NCBI GenBank assembly: GCA_026225945.1
Contig: JAMJFZ010001133.1
Location: forward strand, 4,608,501 to 4,672,500
From: Cricetomys ansorgei
Lineage: Eukaryota > Chordata > Mammalia > Rodentia > Nesomyidae
Reading direction: 5' to 3'
Length of the DNA: 64,000 bases
In this document: piece after piece, positions 47,819 through 60,759 of the stretch
Position numbering within the stretch: position 1 is the first letter of the stretch
Layout: each line of letters begins with the position of its first letter
Program-made: the position numbers and the translations under genes
The notes under the pieces: generated by a model
Seen by the model: only the letters and a program-made list of their open reading frames with translations
Databases searched by the model: none
What the model was told of the DNA's origin: nothing

Positions 47819-49779
47819 GAGAAGGGGAGGAGTTTTGTTTCTCTGAGTTTAATTTTACTTAAAACTGCAGCCATCTAATGCTAGCTCCCATCATTGTTTT
47901 TGCTAGAATTTATCTGTCCAGAATTAAAAAAGAAAGAGTTTTGTTTGGACTTTTCTTCATTCTCTGTTTTGCCTGAAACTACCTGTAGCTTACTCTTAAC
48001 CTGATATATATCCAATTAACCTTTATTATATAATGAATTCTTCTGATATCAAACCAAAAGTAGTGTGTTGTATTTATTTACTGTTACATTTATCTGTTTG
48101 AACCTAAGTCCTCAGACTTGGAAAGAGTGTAACCATGAACCACTATTCTACTAATCTATATCACAGGAGGTAATTTAAATTAAGCCTCCTGCAGACACCT
48201 ACTCAAAGAAGGAGAGGGGACACTAGACATCTCAGAGATAATCAGGAATGAGAAATAATGGGGCCAAGACTGGAGTTAAGAGGAATAGAGTGAGAAAACC
48301 ATGTGCATAAGATTCAAGACGTTTCTCTCTAGGATTTTATCAATTAATTCTTCAGGAATGGTAAGATATAGAAGATGAGTAACATGTAATCATGTATATG
48401 CAGTTCTGAATAATCTTTTAGTCCATATTTAGATTGGGCAATTGAAAATATATTATCAGAATGAATTTGCAGGCAGAAACTTTGTTTACTACAGAGACAG
48501 GATAGGACAGCACCTGTGTAGAAGCTATGTCAGTCAGTATGCTATGATACCAATGTGAACACCCACACTGTGTTTCTGATATTTATCCTTGAACTGTACA
48601 GATCACTTTCCTGTGTGTGTTTTCTAAAGATTGAAAAATACTGTGAACAACTTGACTTGTTATTTTTTTCAACATATTGCAGATAAAATAGCACTGGTGC
48701 AAGTACTTTGCTCCCAAATGACTTTGCCTTTGCTATTTTGTCTGTGTGATATAGCATTAAATCTAGGCAAGAGTGGTTTTTACGGAACTTTATTATTCTT
48801 GAAAGAGTGTTTATTAAACTGTGAGGTTTTATTAGAATAATGCTGCTTTTTTATCACAAGCTATTTATCTCTAATTTACTTTTCACTTCTTAAACATCAA
48901 CACTTAATTTATACAACACTTTTTTATTCAGAGCTCAATTTTTAGCCTAATAACGAGAGGGATATTTTATAATTTTAGTGAAACTTTTATTTCTGAGTGC
49001 ATTTGGGAGGAAGGCACTCAGGTTTGGCTCGCAAGTAATGTGCATGCACATGTAGGCTTTTATCTGTAGCTCCCTCCTAACTCAGCTACATAAAGTGCTG
49101 TTTACTCATAGTGGAACACATACATCATTTAAAATTCAAATCTCTTGGTTTCTAGTTGATGTCCATAATATATAAATGCATTCCTTTACTCTTTCTGGAC
49201 ACGTGACAAGATTGCATCTTTTCTTTGATATTTAGAAGAAACCATATCTGTCTTGAGACATTTAGTTTGAGTAACCAGTGCTTGTCATTTCATAACAGAA
49301 TGTTGCAAGACTTTAAGACTTTCTCCTATTTTGTATCACGTCTCCCCACTGACATCAAAACAGTGTATTGATGCATTAGAACAGTCAGCTTCAGCCTGAG
49401 TTTCTAAAGAAGGATTCTCAAGTCCACAGTGGACATGCCACATGGGTAAGAAGCAATGCTTATTCTAAAACATAATAATTTGCCAATTATTTATAATTGT
49501 AGAAAAATCTGTTCTGACATCATGTACATCAAAAGAATTTCCACAAACCATTTCTAAAAGGACATAAAATGTGTTTTGCAAGAAATATCCTTCATCTGAC
49601 AGCAAACAGATATTTAAAGATTCATGAAATACAAAGAAATTATATTTCTTTATGCTCACCAGTCAGAGCAGTAGCCCTGGTGTTATTTACTGTGATGAAT
49701 ACAGAGGAGGCTGTTATCAGCTTAGAAATTAGAGTGGTTTATGCACTGGGAAAATGAGGTTTAAGTGTGATTTAAAGTA
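47817..49779. other. Unrecognised sequence, 2 kb
   Basis: No repeat recognised. Short frames at 48542-48840 and 49465-49757 have no motifs. Confidence 0.4.
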
Positions 49780-49785
49780 ATTTAT

Positions 49786-49818
<33 letters not shown>

Positions 49819-50145
49819 GTACATGTGATGTATGTGATATGTATGGATGCATGCTTGCATCCTAGAGTGCATGCACATGTAAATATGTATATGAGGTCAG
49901 AAGTTGACATGGTCTTCCTCAAAATTTAAAATATATTAATTCAGGGTTGATCACTGCTGATTTTGCTGATTGCATTCAGTCTATGTATGATGTGTATCCA
50001 CCTTTCACCAGAGATCCCTGTCTCCTCCTCTTGAGTGTTAGAATTACAGTCCAGCTGCTCCACCACCCAGCCTTCCTGTGGGCTCTGGAGCTCTGAATTG
50101 TGGCATCCATACTTACAGATAAAGTACTTCACCCACTTAGCTAGC
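49780..50145 (-). repeat. B4-type SINE, minus strand
   Basis: A (TG)n run (49787-49820), 'tatgaggtcagaagttgaca', 'tggtcttcctcaaaattt', 'ccctgtctcctcctcttgag' + 'tgttagaattacag', then 'gtgggctctggagctctga' and 'agataaagtacttcacccac' give the composite B1-plus-tRNA order of B4, inverted. Confidence 0.65.
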
Positions 50146-51544
50146 TTATTAGCCCTGATATAAACTTAAATTTTAAAAATACCTAGATATAACTTTTCTC
50201 TGATTAACTTCTTAATTTTATAAATTGAGTCAAGTTAAGTTAGATGAGTTTACTAAAACAAAAGCTTCTGGATGACAGACTTAGACCTGATTCTTCTCCA
50301 ATGTTTCCTCAGAATAAACAGAACAACTATAGCCACACCTAAAAACCATAAGTTTGAAACTGTAGCTCCTGTTAAGTGGCACTTGTTTCTCCATTCTCCA
50401 CGTGACTCTTTTACATGTTTATTAATTTTCACAGCTTCCTCTCACTATATTATTGTTAAAAACAATACTAAATGCTTTAATATGAGCAAAAATTTAGTTA
50501 TTGATCAGAATTTTATACTTAATCTGGCAAGACAACTAACACTACTGCTCTGACACACACCTGAATAATGGATAAACTGGAAATTTAGAAACAAACAAGA
50601 TAGGCAAACAAAAGGAACAAGAACTACATATTATTTTTTAAGAGGTGACACAAAGCTAAAATAAGAAGTATGATATATCACAATCACCAGTCACAAATCA
50701 CATAGATAGTAAGACTAGAATGTAATTGTCCCTATAAAATAAATCATATTGATAGAACTAACGTAATAACCATATATTCCGAATGATCACAATATCCACA
50801 TTAGGAAATTTTCCATCAAGAATTATAAACTTTTGGCAGGTGATTGTAGAAGATTGTTCATTTTCAAATCCTGACTATCCTTCTCACCCATCTCTCTGAT
50901 ACAGCACCCTGCATGTATTATTCAATGTAATTAATCAACTTATAGATATCTCTCAATGTCTGATCTTTCTCATTCTAATTTATTTTCAAGTTTATTTCAT
51001 ATTAATTTTCATTAAGTATCATATTCAAATAGCATTTTCTATTGCTCAGGAATCAATTTTCTTTCAGATCCATCATGATCTATTGCAAAGCCATAAGTGG
51101 GGTTTAATCTAGTGACCTGAAGAAAAAGTATTGTGTAACAGCCTCAATGGTCTGTCTCAAGACCACACTCTAGACAATATGGTTCCTGGCTTGCTAGTGA
51201 GCTAGCTGAGCCAGATCTGGATTCCTGATGCAAAAAGGCTGTCATCAAGGAGATAATTTCTCGGTGATTAACTTTGTGGCAAATGCTCTTAACCAGTAGA
51301 AAACTATTTAATTTTTGCTACTATGAAATTCATATATTCTTCCCACACCCACAGATAAAGGTATTTCTTTACTGAACTAACATGAATCTTTTAGGGATGT
51401 GTGCTTCTTTCTTGTCTTATTATTTCTAAGACTCTGTTTATATATGTTTATATACTTAGCTGTCCAGTATGGAAGTATGCAATTAAAATACTTAGAAAAA
51501 TATCACTTACATTAAAATGAGCACACCTGAATGACATTGCCCTC
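50146..51544. other. Unrecognised sequence
   Basis: The 93-codon frame 50272-50553 has no recognisable family. No repeat assigned. Confidence 0.4.
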
Positions 51545-52615
51545 TGCAGAGGAATAGATCTGTGTGAAAGCTAGGAAGGTTCTATATTCCAGGGGTATAG
51601 ATAAAGGGATCATATTCAGAGGCCTGTATGGTCCAAATGGAAAATGGAAAGAATGTTAAGATTGTTGGTACACACCCTTAATCCCAGTATACAGAAAGCA
51701 ATGGTAGCAAACATCTTTAATCCCAGTATTCAGAAGGCTGTAGCTTTAGATATGTGTGTTTCATTAGAAATATCCATAGAGGTTAGGAAAATAAATAGGA
51801 GCAATGGGAAAGGAGAGGATCTTGTAAGCAATTAGAGATAAAATGCAGTATTATATGTAAGGAAAGGGGGAAATAGAGTAGAAAGTATAGAGGAATAGCC
51901 CTATGTGAAAGCTAGGGTCTACATTCCAGGGGTTTACATTCAGAGGCCTATGTGCTCTGGATGGGCCACACAGTATTAATCCCAGTATGGAGTAGGCACA
52001 CGAGGTTCATGCCTTAATCTCTAGAAAACAGAATGGGAATAGACACAGGAAGCAAGCTCAGTAAGGAGACAGTGTCACACATGAAGTAATGTCTGAGATG
52101 AGTCAGAGTGAATGGCAGGCAAACTGATTAATCAGAGGAAGAGTTACAAAGTCAGTTATAGAGGTAATTATAGCAGAGTCACATACAGATTTAATTAAAG
52201 AGTCAGTTACAGAAGGCTCAGTTAGAGTCAGTTACAAAGACGATATGAAGCAGAAAGTATGAGGCAAGCAGTCTGAAGCAGGTAGGCTCTAGGCGAGGCA
52301 CAGAGACAGAGCAGAGCTTATCAGAAGAAGCCAGGATAATGACTGTGTTGAATTAAACCAGAAGAATCAGAGTTAAGAAGAAACTAGTCAGAGTGGCTCA
52401 ATCAGCAGTAGGGCTCAGAGTCTAAGGCTAAAGCCTTGTAGGTCCTGACTAGCAGTTTAAATATTCTAGATTGTAGGAAGGCTGAAGCCTTCCAGTTCTA
52501 AGCATAAGATTACATTTTAAAGTGACTGTAAGTCTCAGGGCTAGAGGACTAGAACTGGTGAATTAATTAGACAAAAGAATAAATGATTTTGAACCTGAAT
52601 CTACACCTATGAAAA
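51545..52615 (+). repeat. LTR-like dispersed family, copy 4 (plus)
   Basis: The 5' part is partly duplicated: 'gaggaatagatctgtgtgaa' (51550) and 'gaggaatagccctatgtgaa' (51890) each lead to 'attccaggggt' and 'attcagaggcct'. Two 'ttaatcccagtat' B1-like motifs follow the first. The body shares 'gtctgagatgagtcagagtg' and 'gattaatcagaggaagagtt' with copies 3 and 5, has GAGTCAGTTAC-type repeats, and ends with GAATAAA near 52577 and 'gaacctgaatctacacct'. Confidence 0.65.
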
Positions 52616-52714
52616 AGGATTAAAGAGAGATGTAGAGGGGAAAGGAGGAAATACAGATAGGAACGAACACTAAAAGCATTTGAAAGTGCTATGTAGAAAT
52701 ATAATATACTAGAC

Positions 52715-52912
52715 GGTTAGTAATATATATTATATATTAATTGTATATCATATGTCATATACGATATATATCATATATAATTATATGATATATGGTATCT
52801 AATATAAGTATGCTATAATTATATGTGTTATACACATACATATATATGCATATATGTATATACATATATATACACATATATGTGTATGTGTGCATGTATG
52901 TATGTGTGTGTA
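52715..52912. repeat. TA/(TATG)n microsatellite tract
   Basis: TA-rich near-palindromes ('gatatatatcatatataatt') changing to TATG and TG units. Frame 52825-53100 begins in it and is spurious. Confidence 0.9.
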
Positions 52913-54140
52913 AAACATACCAACTAGATACAATGCATGGCCAAATTAAAAAAAAAATGACTACAAATAGTTATCTCTTCTGCAGCTATTGGCTGGTGGT
53001 ACTTATAGATCCACAATCTTCACAGGCCACTACTATTTCTCTTGGTTACTCCACAGAGCTTGAAAGTAATACCCTATTGCTGAAGATGCCACATACTTGA
53101 GATAAAAATATGGATAAAACCAAAAGGTACTGAACTGCAAGCTTCATCCCAACTTTCAGGGCTGGAAGGTGCTATGAACACTACAGGAGGAAAGAGGTAA
53201 TCATTAATCACATCCAGTCATGAGCATTACAATTCTCAATATTGACCTACATGGTAAATAGGCCTATAGGCAATATTACCATGAATTTTGTGGAAATAAC
53301 CAACCATTTTCTTGTTAGATTTAAGGACCACTCAATGAGACTAAATTCATGGTAATGAGGTCATGAAGCTAAGTGACCAAGAAACTGTGCCTCGATCAGT
53401 ACATCATTTGCTCTGGGATATAAGTTAATACTATTATTCTTGTAAATGGAACATTAAAATGATTCCTAATGATGTGCTGCTATATATATAGATCAGAACA
53501 TCTTTCAACCCTCATTAGAGAAGCTACCTCTTAAAGAAAATGATTAACACAGACACCCATAACTAGTCAACATATAGGAAATAAGAGACTTTTGAATATA
53601 CAGGCCTATATTAAATAATTATATCACATCCCTCAACTCAAGTCTAAGGGATCTTCATGGGTGAAGGGGAAGAAAGATTATAAGAGCCAGAGATGTGGAT
53701 AGCTTCGAGGGAAGAGTGTTCTCTATATATGAAAGGAGAGGTGAGCATGTGAACTCACTATTATTGTGGTAGGACACATTAGAGCCCTGCTAGCTCAAGC
53801 CACACTAAATAGCACCATAGGGCACAGAAGTGTGTATGAAGTTTCATCAGTAGCTGAGGAACAGTTGGCATTTAGTAGCTTCTGGGAAAGTCAGATTCAT
53901 TTTTCTATATTGTTGTGACCTCTGTCATATTAACCACCCTCTAGACCTGACACCCTCCCCTACTCCCAGGAGTGACTGGCCAATACAGACTGTACTTGTG
54001 TGTGTGTAAAGGAGAGAGAACACAAATGTATGTGGTATGAAAGTAGGGGTATATCTGGGAGTATTTGAGGAAGGGGTTGAATGTAATCATATTATACTAT
54101 AAGAAGTTCTCAAAGAATTAATAAAATATCATTAGAAGTA
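52913..54140 (+). mobile_element. L1 3' UTR, plus strand
   Basis: Long run of L1 3' UTR landmarks: 'actccacagagcttgaaagt', 'gttagatttaaggaccactc', 'tcattagagaagctacctct', 'attataagagccagagatgt', 'aggagtgactggccaataca' and terminal 'gaagttctcaaagaattaat' + 'aaaatatc'. No coding part. The microsatellite upstream abuts its truncated 5' side. Confidence 0.8.
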
Positions 54141-54480
54141 ACAGAAAAAATTGAAACTTGGGTCACTGATTTTTCTATTCTTGCTTAAAACTCTGAAAAA
54201 ATAAACTAAAAAACTACAAAACTACAAAATGATATAGATTATACTCAAAACATTTTTATTTGCTTCAGTTTATGAAAAAAAAACGTCCAAAAGATTTATT
54301 GTTGATGTCTCATTACTTCCTTAATTATTGCTGAAAAGAAGTAAGAATGCTGGCAAATTTAGAACTGATTTCTGAAGCTTTTGAGACATGTTTTAAATAA
54401 ACAGCCACAGCATAATGAAATACGTGTATATATAAAATGTGCACAATCACATCCTATCACCATATTTGTTCTTCCTGAAC
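54141..54480. other. Unrecognised sequence
   Basis: Nothing assigned between the L1 tail and the LTR. Confidence 0.4.
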
Positions 54481-55016
54481 TGTTGGCAGCTAAATGGCTA
54501 GAACTTTTGCAGTTCCAAGTATTTTGTACCTTATGAAATAAACTACCTCCTTATTTCCATGAGTTACATTAAATAGTTGCTACACAGGATGTGGCAAGAA
54601 CAATACCTGCCACTAAATGGCATGTATGCACGACTTGCCAAACAGTGAACAAAAGCAACTTGCTAGACAGTGCACATAGGTGTGCGCAGTAGCGGGTGGG
54701 CTCCCACTTAGAGCTGGCCTGGATGTGCCCTGGAATTAGCCCGCCTTTGGCGCATGCCCAGTTAAGCCTCCCTGCGGAGGGACCCAGAGACAGTTGATAT
54801 GGCAAGATACAAGCCAATGAGAAAGAGCCACAACAGCAACCTGCAATCCAGGAGCCAATGGGATGCTGAGCAAGGGTTTAAAAGAGGTCTCTCTTCCTGT
54901 TATACAGAGGTCTGCTTTTTCCACTTACCTGACTCCCGGATTCTGTGTGGTTGACTCTGTGCCAGGTCACCCCTGATTCCAAGGGTCCTGGAACTGGCTT
55001 CAGCAACAGGTAAAAT
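54481..55016 (+). mobile_element. Solo LTR, probably class II ERV
   Basis: GC-richer block with two CCAAT boxes (54814-54818 and 54855-54859), a TATA-like 'gtttaaaag' at 54876-54884 and a pyrimidine-rich leader. Ends 'gcttcagcaaca' near 55010; the start is uncertain (TG at 54481 or 54590). No AATAAA is visible downstream of the TATA, so the poly-A side may be atypical. The minus frames 54569-54924 are antisense readings. No internal genes. Confidence 0.5.
54814..54884 (+). promoter_or_regulatory. LTR promoter motifs
   Basis: Two 'agccaatg' CCAAT boxes 41 bp apart and a TATA-like box 18-25 bp after the second. Layout matches retroviral U3 promoters; activity is not shown by sequence. Confidence 0.45.
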
Positions 55017-55069
55017 ATCTTAAACAATATCTTTATATATGCTGTGAATAATATAGTAAAGAGACTAAT

Positions 55070-55540
55070 TTGTAACTTTTTTCAAGAAAATTATTTAATC
55101 TAATGGCTGGTCTAACTTGTGTCTCACACCACAGGAGGGAATCCATGCCCAATACTGCCTAGATGGCCGGGGACTGGAGGCTGGTTAGCTCAGAGATCTA
55201 CTGTAGAACCAAATATGACTGCCCACAATAAAATAATTGAAAAATGATTCCTAATAATATTCTGCTATACTCATAGATAGGTGCCTAGCTCAATCATCAT
55301 CAGAGCAGCTTCCTTCTGCAGCTGATGGGAGCAGATGTAGAGACCTACAACAAAACATTAGTTGGCGAAAGAGCCTAACCTGAGATTTCCATTGGGTCAT
55401 TACCCTCAGAGCTTGGGGAACCTGGTAGAAGGGGAGGGGAAATTGTAGGAGCCCAAGGGGTTGAGGATACCATGAGAACACTGCCCAAGTAATCAACTAA
55501 GCAGGGCTCACATGTGCTTACAGAGACTGGGCTATATTGG
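55070..55540 (+). mobile_element. L1 3' UTR, plus strand
   Basis: 'ggtctaacttgtgtctcaca', 'tactgcctagatggccgggg', 'agcttccttctgcagctgat', 'ggggttgaggataccatgag' and 'tcaactaagcagggctcaca' are successive 3' UTR landmarks. Truncated at both ends. The minus frame 55290-55496 is antisense L1. Confidence 0.8.
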
Positions 55541-57169
55541 CATGATATTCATTTATGTGGGGATTATCATTAATCTTGCGGCTAGGCTTATGTGTCATAC
55601 ATATATGTGTTTCTTTTCATAATGTCTGTTGTGTATGTCAGCTGACCATTTCTATTCACTTACCGCTGTGACAATTCCACCTGCACCATTACTAGGAGCT
55701 TAAATCTTCATGAACCAATTTTTGGAATTAGGTTACAGATGTATTGAGCTCATTAGATGGTTACCAGGGAATTGCTTCATCTGCTATACTTTGATATTGT
55801 GTGTACCTTAACAAGAAATCTGGCATGAGCCTTCTGTCTATGGTACTGGAGAGCATAGAATTGTTATATATCATGGGTACTGTTAATTATACTGCTGAGC
55901 TAGGCATCATTAAACCTCCAAATGCTCAAAGGCATGTCAGGAGGATTTGGTTTTGCTTAAGCTAAATTGCTTTTAAGACTGTGGTTTAAATAAACAATAT
56001 GTGTGACAACTGAGGATAGTACTGTATAGCACTGTCTTTCAGCTTCAGTGTGCTCAGACTTAACTCTTTATAACCACAAAGAGCTTTGTTTCCTTCAATT
56101 ATTTCCCAGCAGCTAGTCACACATTCGATATTTACCCTATGGAAAATCTGAGTAAGTACAATGTGTAATAAACATGAATAGCACAGCCTTCCCTCTGATC
56201 CATAATCTTCATGATGTATGTGGATGCATCTTCTAAAAATGAGAGTAATACAAATGGCTAAAAGTAGTTACTCAATACTTACATTGTATATCTCTAGTAA
56301 AATATTTATATTTGCATACAGTATTTATATTACATTTACATAAAGCATTTACAGTTTATTTCTAATAAAAGCAGATGAAGCCCCTTTTGTGTTGTGTGGT
56401 GCTTGTGTGAAAACTGTTTAGGATTGAAACTGAATGGACATAAATGAAAGAATCTTCAAGCATATGTAATATATAAATATATATAATATATAAATATATA
56501 GAGATTTAAATAGAAAACAAAGTTAAATATCAACATAGAAGCTTTGCTTATGAAAGAGAGAAATCTTCAAATTATGTATGATTACTAAAGTAATACTGAA
56601 ACTAATTTTTTTTATAGATGACGGTGACTAATAGATTATGGATTTGTATGGATCTATAGATCGACAAATATCAGTTCTGTTTTACCAACTATATAATCTC
56701 AGGAGACAAAAAGAATGAAATATTGCAAAATCTTACATTGTATCACTTCACTTCCTTGACAGTTGAGTAATCAATAATGATACTGATAAATGTTCCTGAT
56801 CATGACAATGGAAGAAAATACACAAAAGTTTTTATCAACATTTAAGAAGGGAAAGAGATGAATCAAGACTATACATTGCATCATAGAGCAGGATCTGGAA
56901 TTGCATCAATATGTTTTTAGCACTAGGCAATGCACATGGCTTCCTTCAACTGTGATTTCCTCCAAAGCTAAATAAACATGCTGTCTATTTCCCTAGTCAT
57001 TCAAAAGGATAAGTGTAGTGCACACATAGAATTCACATGGTAAAAGCTGTTCCTAATTGGCTGCTATGTCTCATGATGATGTTTTGATAGATAAAACAGA
57101 ACATGTAGTCTAAGTAAAGTACACTTTTTATAAAGATATGTTTACTTATTATATTATTATAATCTTTAC
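55541..57169. other. Unrecognised AT-rich sequence, 1.6 kb
   Basis: TA-rich at 56465-56510. No gene or repeat recognised. Confidence 0.45.
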
Positions 57170-57375
57170 ATTTTGGATTTATAACATAATCACATTATTT
57201 TTCCCTTTCCTTTCCTCCCTATATCCTTTCCACATACTTCCTCCCAGGCAAATTCATAGCTTCTTTTTCTTTAAATGTTCATATATGTAAAAACAACCTA
57301 CTCAGTCTCTATGATTTTATTTGTATGTGTATGATTTTAAGACTTATCATACACCATTAAATAAATGATGTGGGA
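57170..57375 (-). mobile_element. L1 3' end, minus strand
   Basis: 'cataatcacattatttttcc', 'aggcaaattcatagcttctt', 'acaacctactcagtctctat' and 'tatgattttaagacttatca' match the complement of the same L1 3' terminus seen at 7041-7360. The upstream portion is missing. Confidence 0.75.
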
Positions 57376-58564
57376 TTGTGTTTTCTAGAAATACTAGTGA
57401 AGCTAACCAACATAGCTACTTAAATAAGATCTAGACAAGGATGACACCAATAGACTTGCTAATGTGGAATGGGGAAATTTCATTTGGCCTTAAGCATGGA
57501 CAAAGAATCATAAGCAGTTAAGGATTGTTGAAAGCAGAAGAAATAGTCAAAACCTTCCAATAAGTAATTTCTTAGTTGTAGATTGCAGTAGTCAAATTTT
57601 GATTAATTTTTGAAGAAACCTGTAGAATTTTGTATGACCAAAAATAATGGTAAAATTTTTATATTTAAGTAAAGTATCCTCTACTGGCTATTATATTCCC
57701 CAAAAGAGTGTATTCTGAGTTACATGGAAGAAGAACACATTTTGAAATAATAATTATGAGTTTTGCCTTCAGTTAGTGGTAGAGATTGCATTCACTATGA
57801 ATTTTAAATGAGAATTTGCAAACAAAATAAAGAGAATTTTTTATTTTAGGAAGAGAGCTTCATAAGGATTTAAAGGGCTCTGAGCGAGAATGACTGGTTT
57901 TGAATTGAGAAGTTATCTACAGTGCCATTGTGAGGAAAGGGCTTGATATGGATGAAGTGCTTGCATTAACTTCTATTGAAATCCTAAGTTCATGTATAAA
58001 TAATCTTCCAAAAAAATAGTGAGTAGTCTACTAGGAGTGTTATGAAAAATCTTAAGATGAATATTTAAATAATCAAACATCTTAGTGTAATGATAAAAAA
58101 TTGAAGGGTGCACTTTAAAAATAGGTTCAGAATAGTCATTATTCATGAGTAGAAAATAATTGCCTTACACAGTATTAAAGTGATAATTCATTAGTCTTAA
58201 TGGTTGGATAAGCAATTAGAATATTCATAAAGTGAGAAATATTTTCTGATTTTAATTAAGAAACCAAAATTGAAGTGATTCTGTCAGCTAGTAATGCTGT
58301 GTAATTGATAATTATGGGTAAAATTTAAACATATATATCCTGAATCTATTTGTATTTAAAATTGAATGACTATAAATGCTATACATGGCCTCTCTCATCT
58401 TCAGAGAAAATGAAGTTCAGAGTAATTTTTCCTTGCTATGTCTGCTTTATCAAACGATATATGAACAAATAAAATTATTGATATTCATAAGATTCAACTA
58501 CAGTGAAATTATAGAGAACAAAAAGGAACATAGCAATAAAATGACTCTTAATGACATTAAGTTG
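57376..58564. other. Unrecognised AT-rich sequence
   Basis: No gene or repeat recognised. Frame 58376-58567 lacks motifs. Confidence 0.4.
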
Positions 58565-59476
58565 TAGTCATAGATCACTGTCTTGCTTAGCCATTATCAG
58601 ATGCTTCCTCCTGTAAGTAGATGGGAACAAACATAAACCAACAGAGAGTGAGAGACCTTGGAATACCCTCTGAATCCTAAACAGAATATCTCCATCAAGT
58701 CCTTCCTACTCTCCTCCCCAGAGCTCAGGGAGCCCTGAAAAATAAAAGATGGAAATATGGTTAAAAAAAAAAAAAACAGATGGTATGAAGGACAAAAAGA
58801 AAACACACAAAAAAAGCATGGCTGATATGCATATGAATGAACAAAGACTGAGACAACAGGCACAGGGCCTCCAAAGATCTAGAGAAGTGGACACAAGCCC
58901 CACCTCCCCTGTCCACTCACCCCGTTTCTATAGAAATGATCTCTAATTGATAACTGCTCACGAAGAAAAATAATAGTTTCTCCCAAGAGTCTCATTGGGG
59001 ATACAAACCACTTTCAAGGGCAGGCCTCATACTCTGTAGTAGATGACAAACACAAAATGAATTCAATTGCAGTTTTGGATGTTCCTTGTCACATAATGTT
59101 GTTTCAGGGCACTTTTGCCTGTACAGGTTTTTCGTGTGTAAGTATTAGGTTTCTGGTTTTGTATTCTATAAGATTTCTGCGTGTGTGTGCACTTCTGTGA
59201 CTCTGTGTCTTACATGTCTCTTGTGCTTTTACTTTTATTTGTTTTGTCCTATTCAAGTTTGTTTGATTTGATTTCATCTTATTATTATTTTAAATGACTG
59301 TTTTGATTTCTAATGAGAGAGAGAAAGAAAGGGTATAGATTTGGAAAGGAGGGGAGTTGGAAAGAGTATGGGAAGAGTTAGCAAAGAAGAAACTGTAATC
59401 AGAATATATTGTATGACAAAAACAGAAAACAAAATCCAACAAAACCCAATTCTTTTTAATAAAAGAAAAAAGAGAT
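58565..59476 (+). mobile_element. L1 (Lx-like) 3' UTR with poly-A end, plus strand
   Basis: Well-kept 3' UTR: 'gtaagtagatgggaacaaac', 'gagtgagagaccttggaata', 'agctcagggagccctgaaaa', 'cccaagagtctcattgggga', 'cttattattattttaaatga', 'gaaactgtaatcagaatata' + 'ttgtatgac', then an A-rich tail with AATAAA near 59459. Non-coding; the frames on both strands at 58597-58946 are spurious. Confidence 0.85.
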
Positions 59477-59924
59477 CATGTGGCTACTTAGGTACTCCTT
59501 TTCTCTTTTAGTGTTATTTTGGAGAATGTGTCATTATGTGTAGTGAATTCTTGTACGTGCAAACAGCTTGGGTAGGCATGACAAGGCAGATGTTATGATT
59601 TGTATGAAAATATTTGTCTTTAAATGTAAAAATGGCCATTTTGTTTTTATAACCCTTCTTTAATGTTTAATAGAGTATGGGATACCTGTTTTTTCAAAAA
59701 AAATTGTAAGGCCCCCTCCCCTCATTTTTTATTGTATACTGTTACATTTGTCATACACCAATAAGATCAACAAGAACCAAGCAGTCCCGTCAATCATGGA
59801 TTCAAATTGTGCATCAGAAGTTTTTCACCATCTTCACATTTTGTTTATGTAGATGTATTTCAGGAACTGACAACATATATTAGATTCATACACTAATGGT
59901 TAGTGCACTGGAGATAATATACAT
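59477..59924. other. Unrecognised sequence
   Basis: Nothing assigned. Confidence 0.4.
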
Positions 59925-60165
59925 ACATACAAACTACACTGAAAGGACTCAGAAGATTTATTTACATATATAAATATTTACATATTTATGCATGCATATG
60001 TGTGTTTGTGTGTATGTAAATATAATTTTTAAGAGATGCAATAAATTTGAGCAGGATTGGAAGTCATAGGAGTGGTTGGAAGGACAGGAAATGGAAGAAT
60101 TTGGTGGGGATATATATGCGAGAGTTTGGAAGCAGGTGAGGGATGGGGTTGAAAGACCTAAACTT
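59925..60165 (+). mobile_element. L1 3' end, plus strand
   Basis: 'atacatacatacaaactaca', 'gactcagaagatttatttac', 'gagatgcaataaatttgagc' and 'aggagtggttggaaggacag' follow the terminal L1 order seen on the other strand at 57170. The LTR at 60172 sits just past its end. Confidence 0.55.
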
Positions 60166-60171
60166 AATTTC

Positions 60172-60681
60172 TCTTTGTGTGTATATGCAAGGTCCCTTGT
60201 CTCAGGCCTCATCCAGGTTCACAGGGTACGTGCTCAAGCTCCTGACATGGGCCTGCTCCTACAAGCTAGTAAAGCCGAGGAACAGGCCATAAGCAGCCCC
60301 CACTCTGAGGGCAACCAATCAGAAATAAGAAGCAGTACAAGAGTAGCCCCTATCTCAACTGGCCAGATAGCCCTAAAGACCATAAACTAGATGTCTTGAC
60401 TTTAATAGCTAACCAGATATAGCCTAAGAATGTGAACAGTTAGCCCCTTGAGCATGAACCAGTCAAAACTAAACATTTGTAAACTGCATTTCTGTTCTCC
60501 AGTTAGAAACAAGGTTACCTCACCTATGCAAAACCTCCCTCTTACTGTCTATAAAGGGCCAGTAAGCCTTTGTCCAGGGTCAGCCATTTCACCTGGTACC
60601 TGAGCCCAGCATGTTTGTTTGCTGTGCAGAATAAAAGAGCCTTTGTTTTTTGCATATGTGTCTCACTGGTCCTTAGGGGCA
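60172..60681 (+). mobile_element. Solo LTR, class I-like, with 6-bp flanking repeats
   Basis: Flanked by AATTTC at 60166-60171 and 60682-60687, a likely target duplication. CCAAT at 60315-60319, TATA 'tctataaag' at 60548-60556, AATAAA at 60630-60635 (74 bp after TATA), 3' end 'ccttaggggca'. The expected 5' TG would be TC here, so the left edge may be a few bases further in. No coding content; frames 60076-60390 and 60619-60915 are not genes. Recombined solo LTR. Confidence 0.65.
60548..60635 (+). promoter_or_regulatory. LTR TATA box and poly-A signal
   Basis: TATA at 60548-60556 and AATAAA at 60630-60635 both look intact. They define U3 before and the R region between them. Confidence 0.55.
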
Positions 60682-60759
60682 AATTTCAAACTCAAAGGAG
60701 TGAGTGATGCAATACATTTTAATAAGAAATTTAATTTTAAAATATACTCTTCATTCTGT

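Noticed and set aside
57770..57800. 'agttagtggtagagattgca' resembling the A box of an ID/tRNA SINE
   Set aside because: No B box or A-rich tail follows; a chance match.
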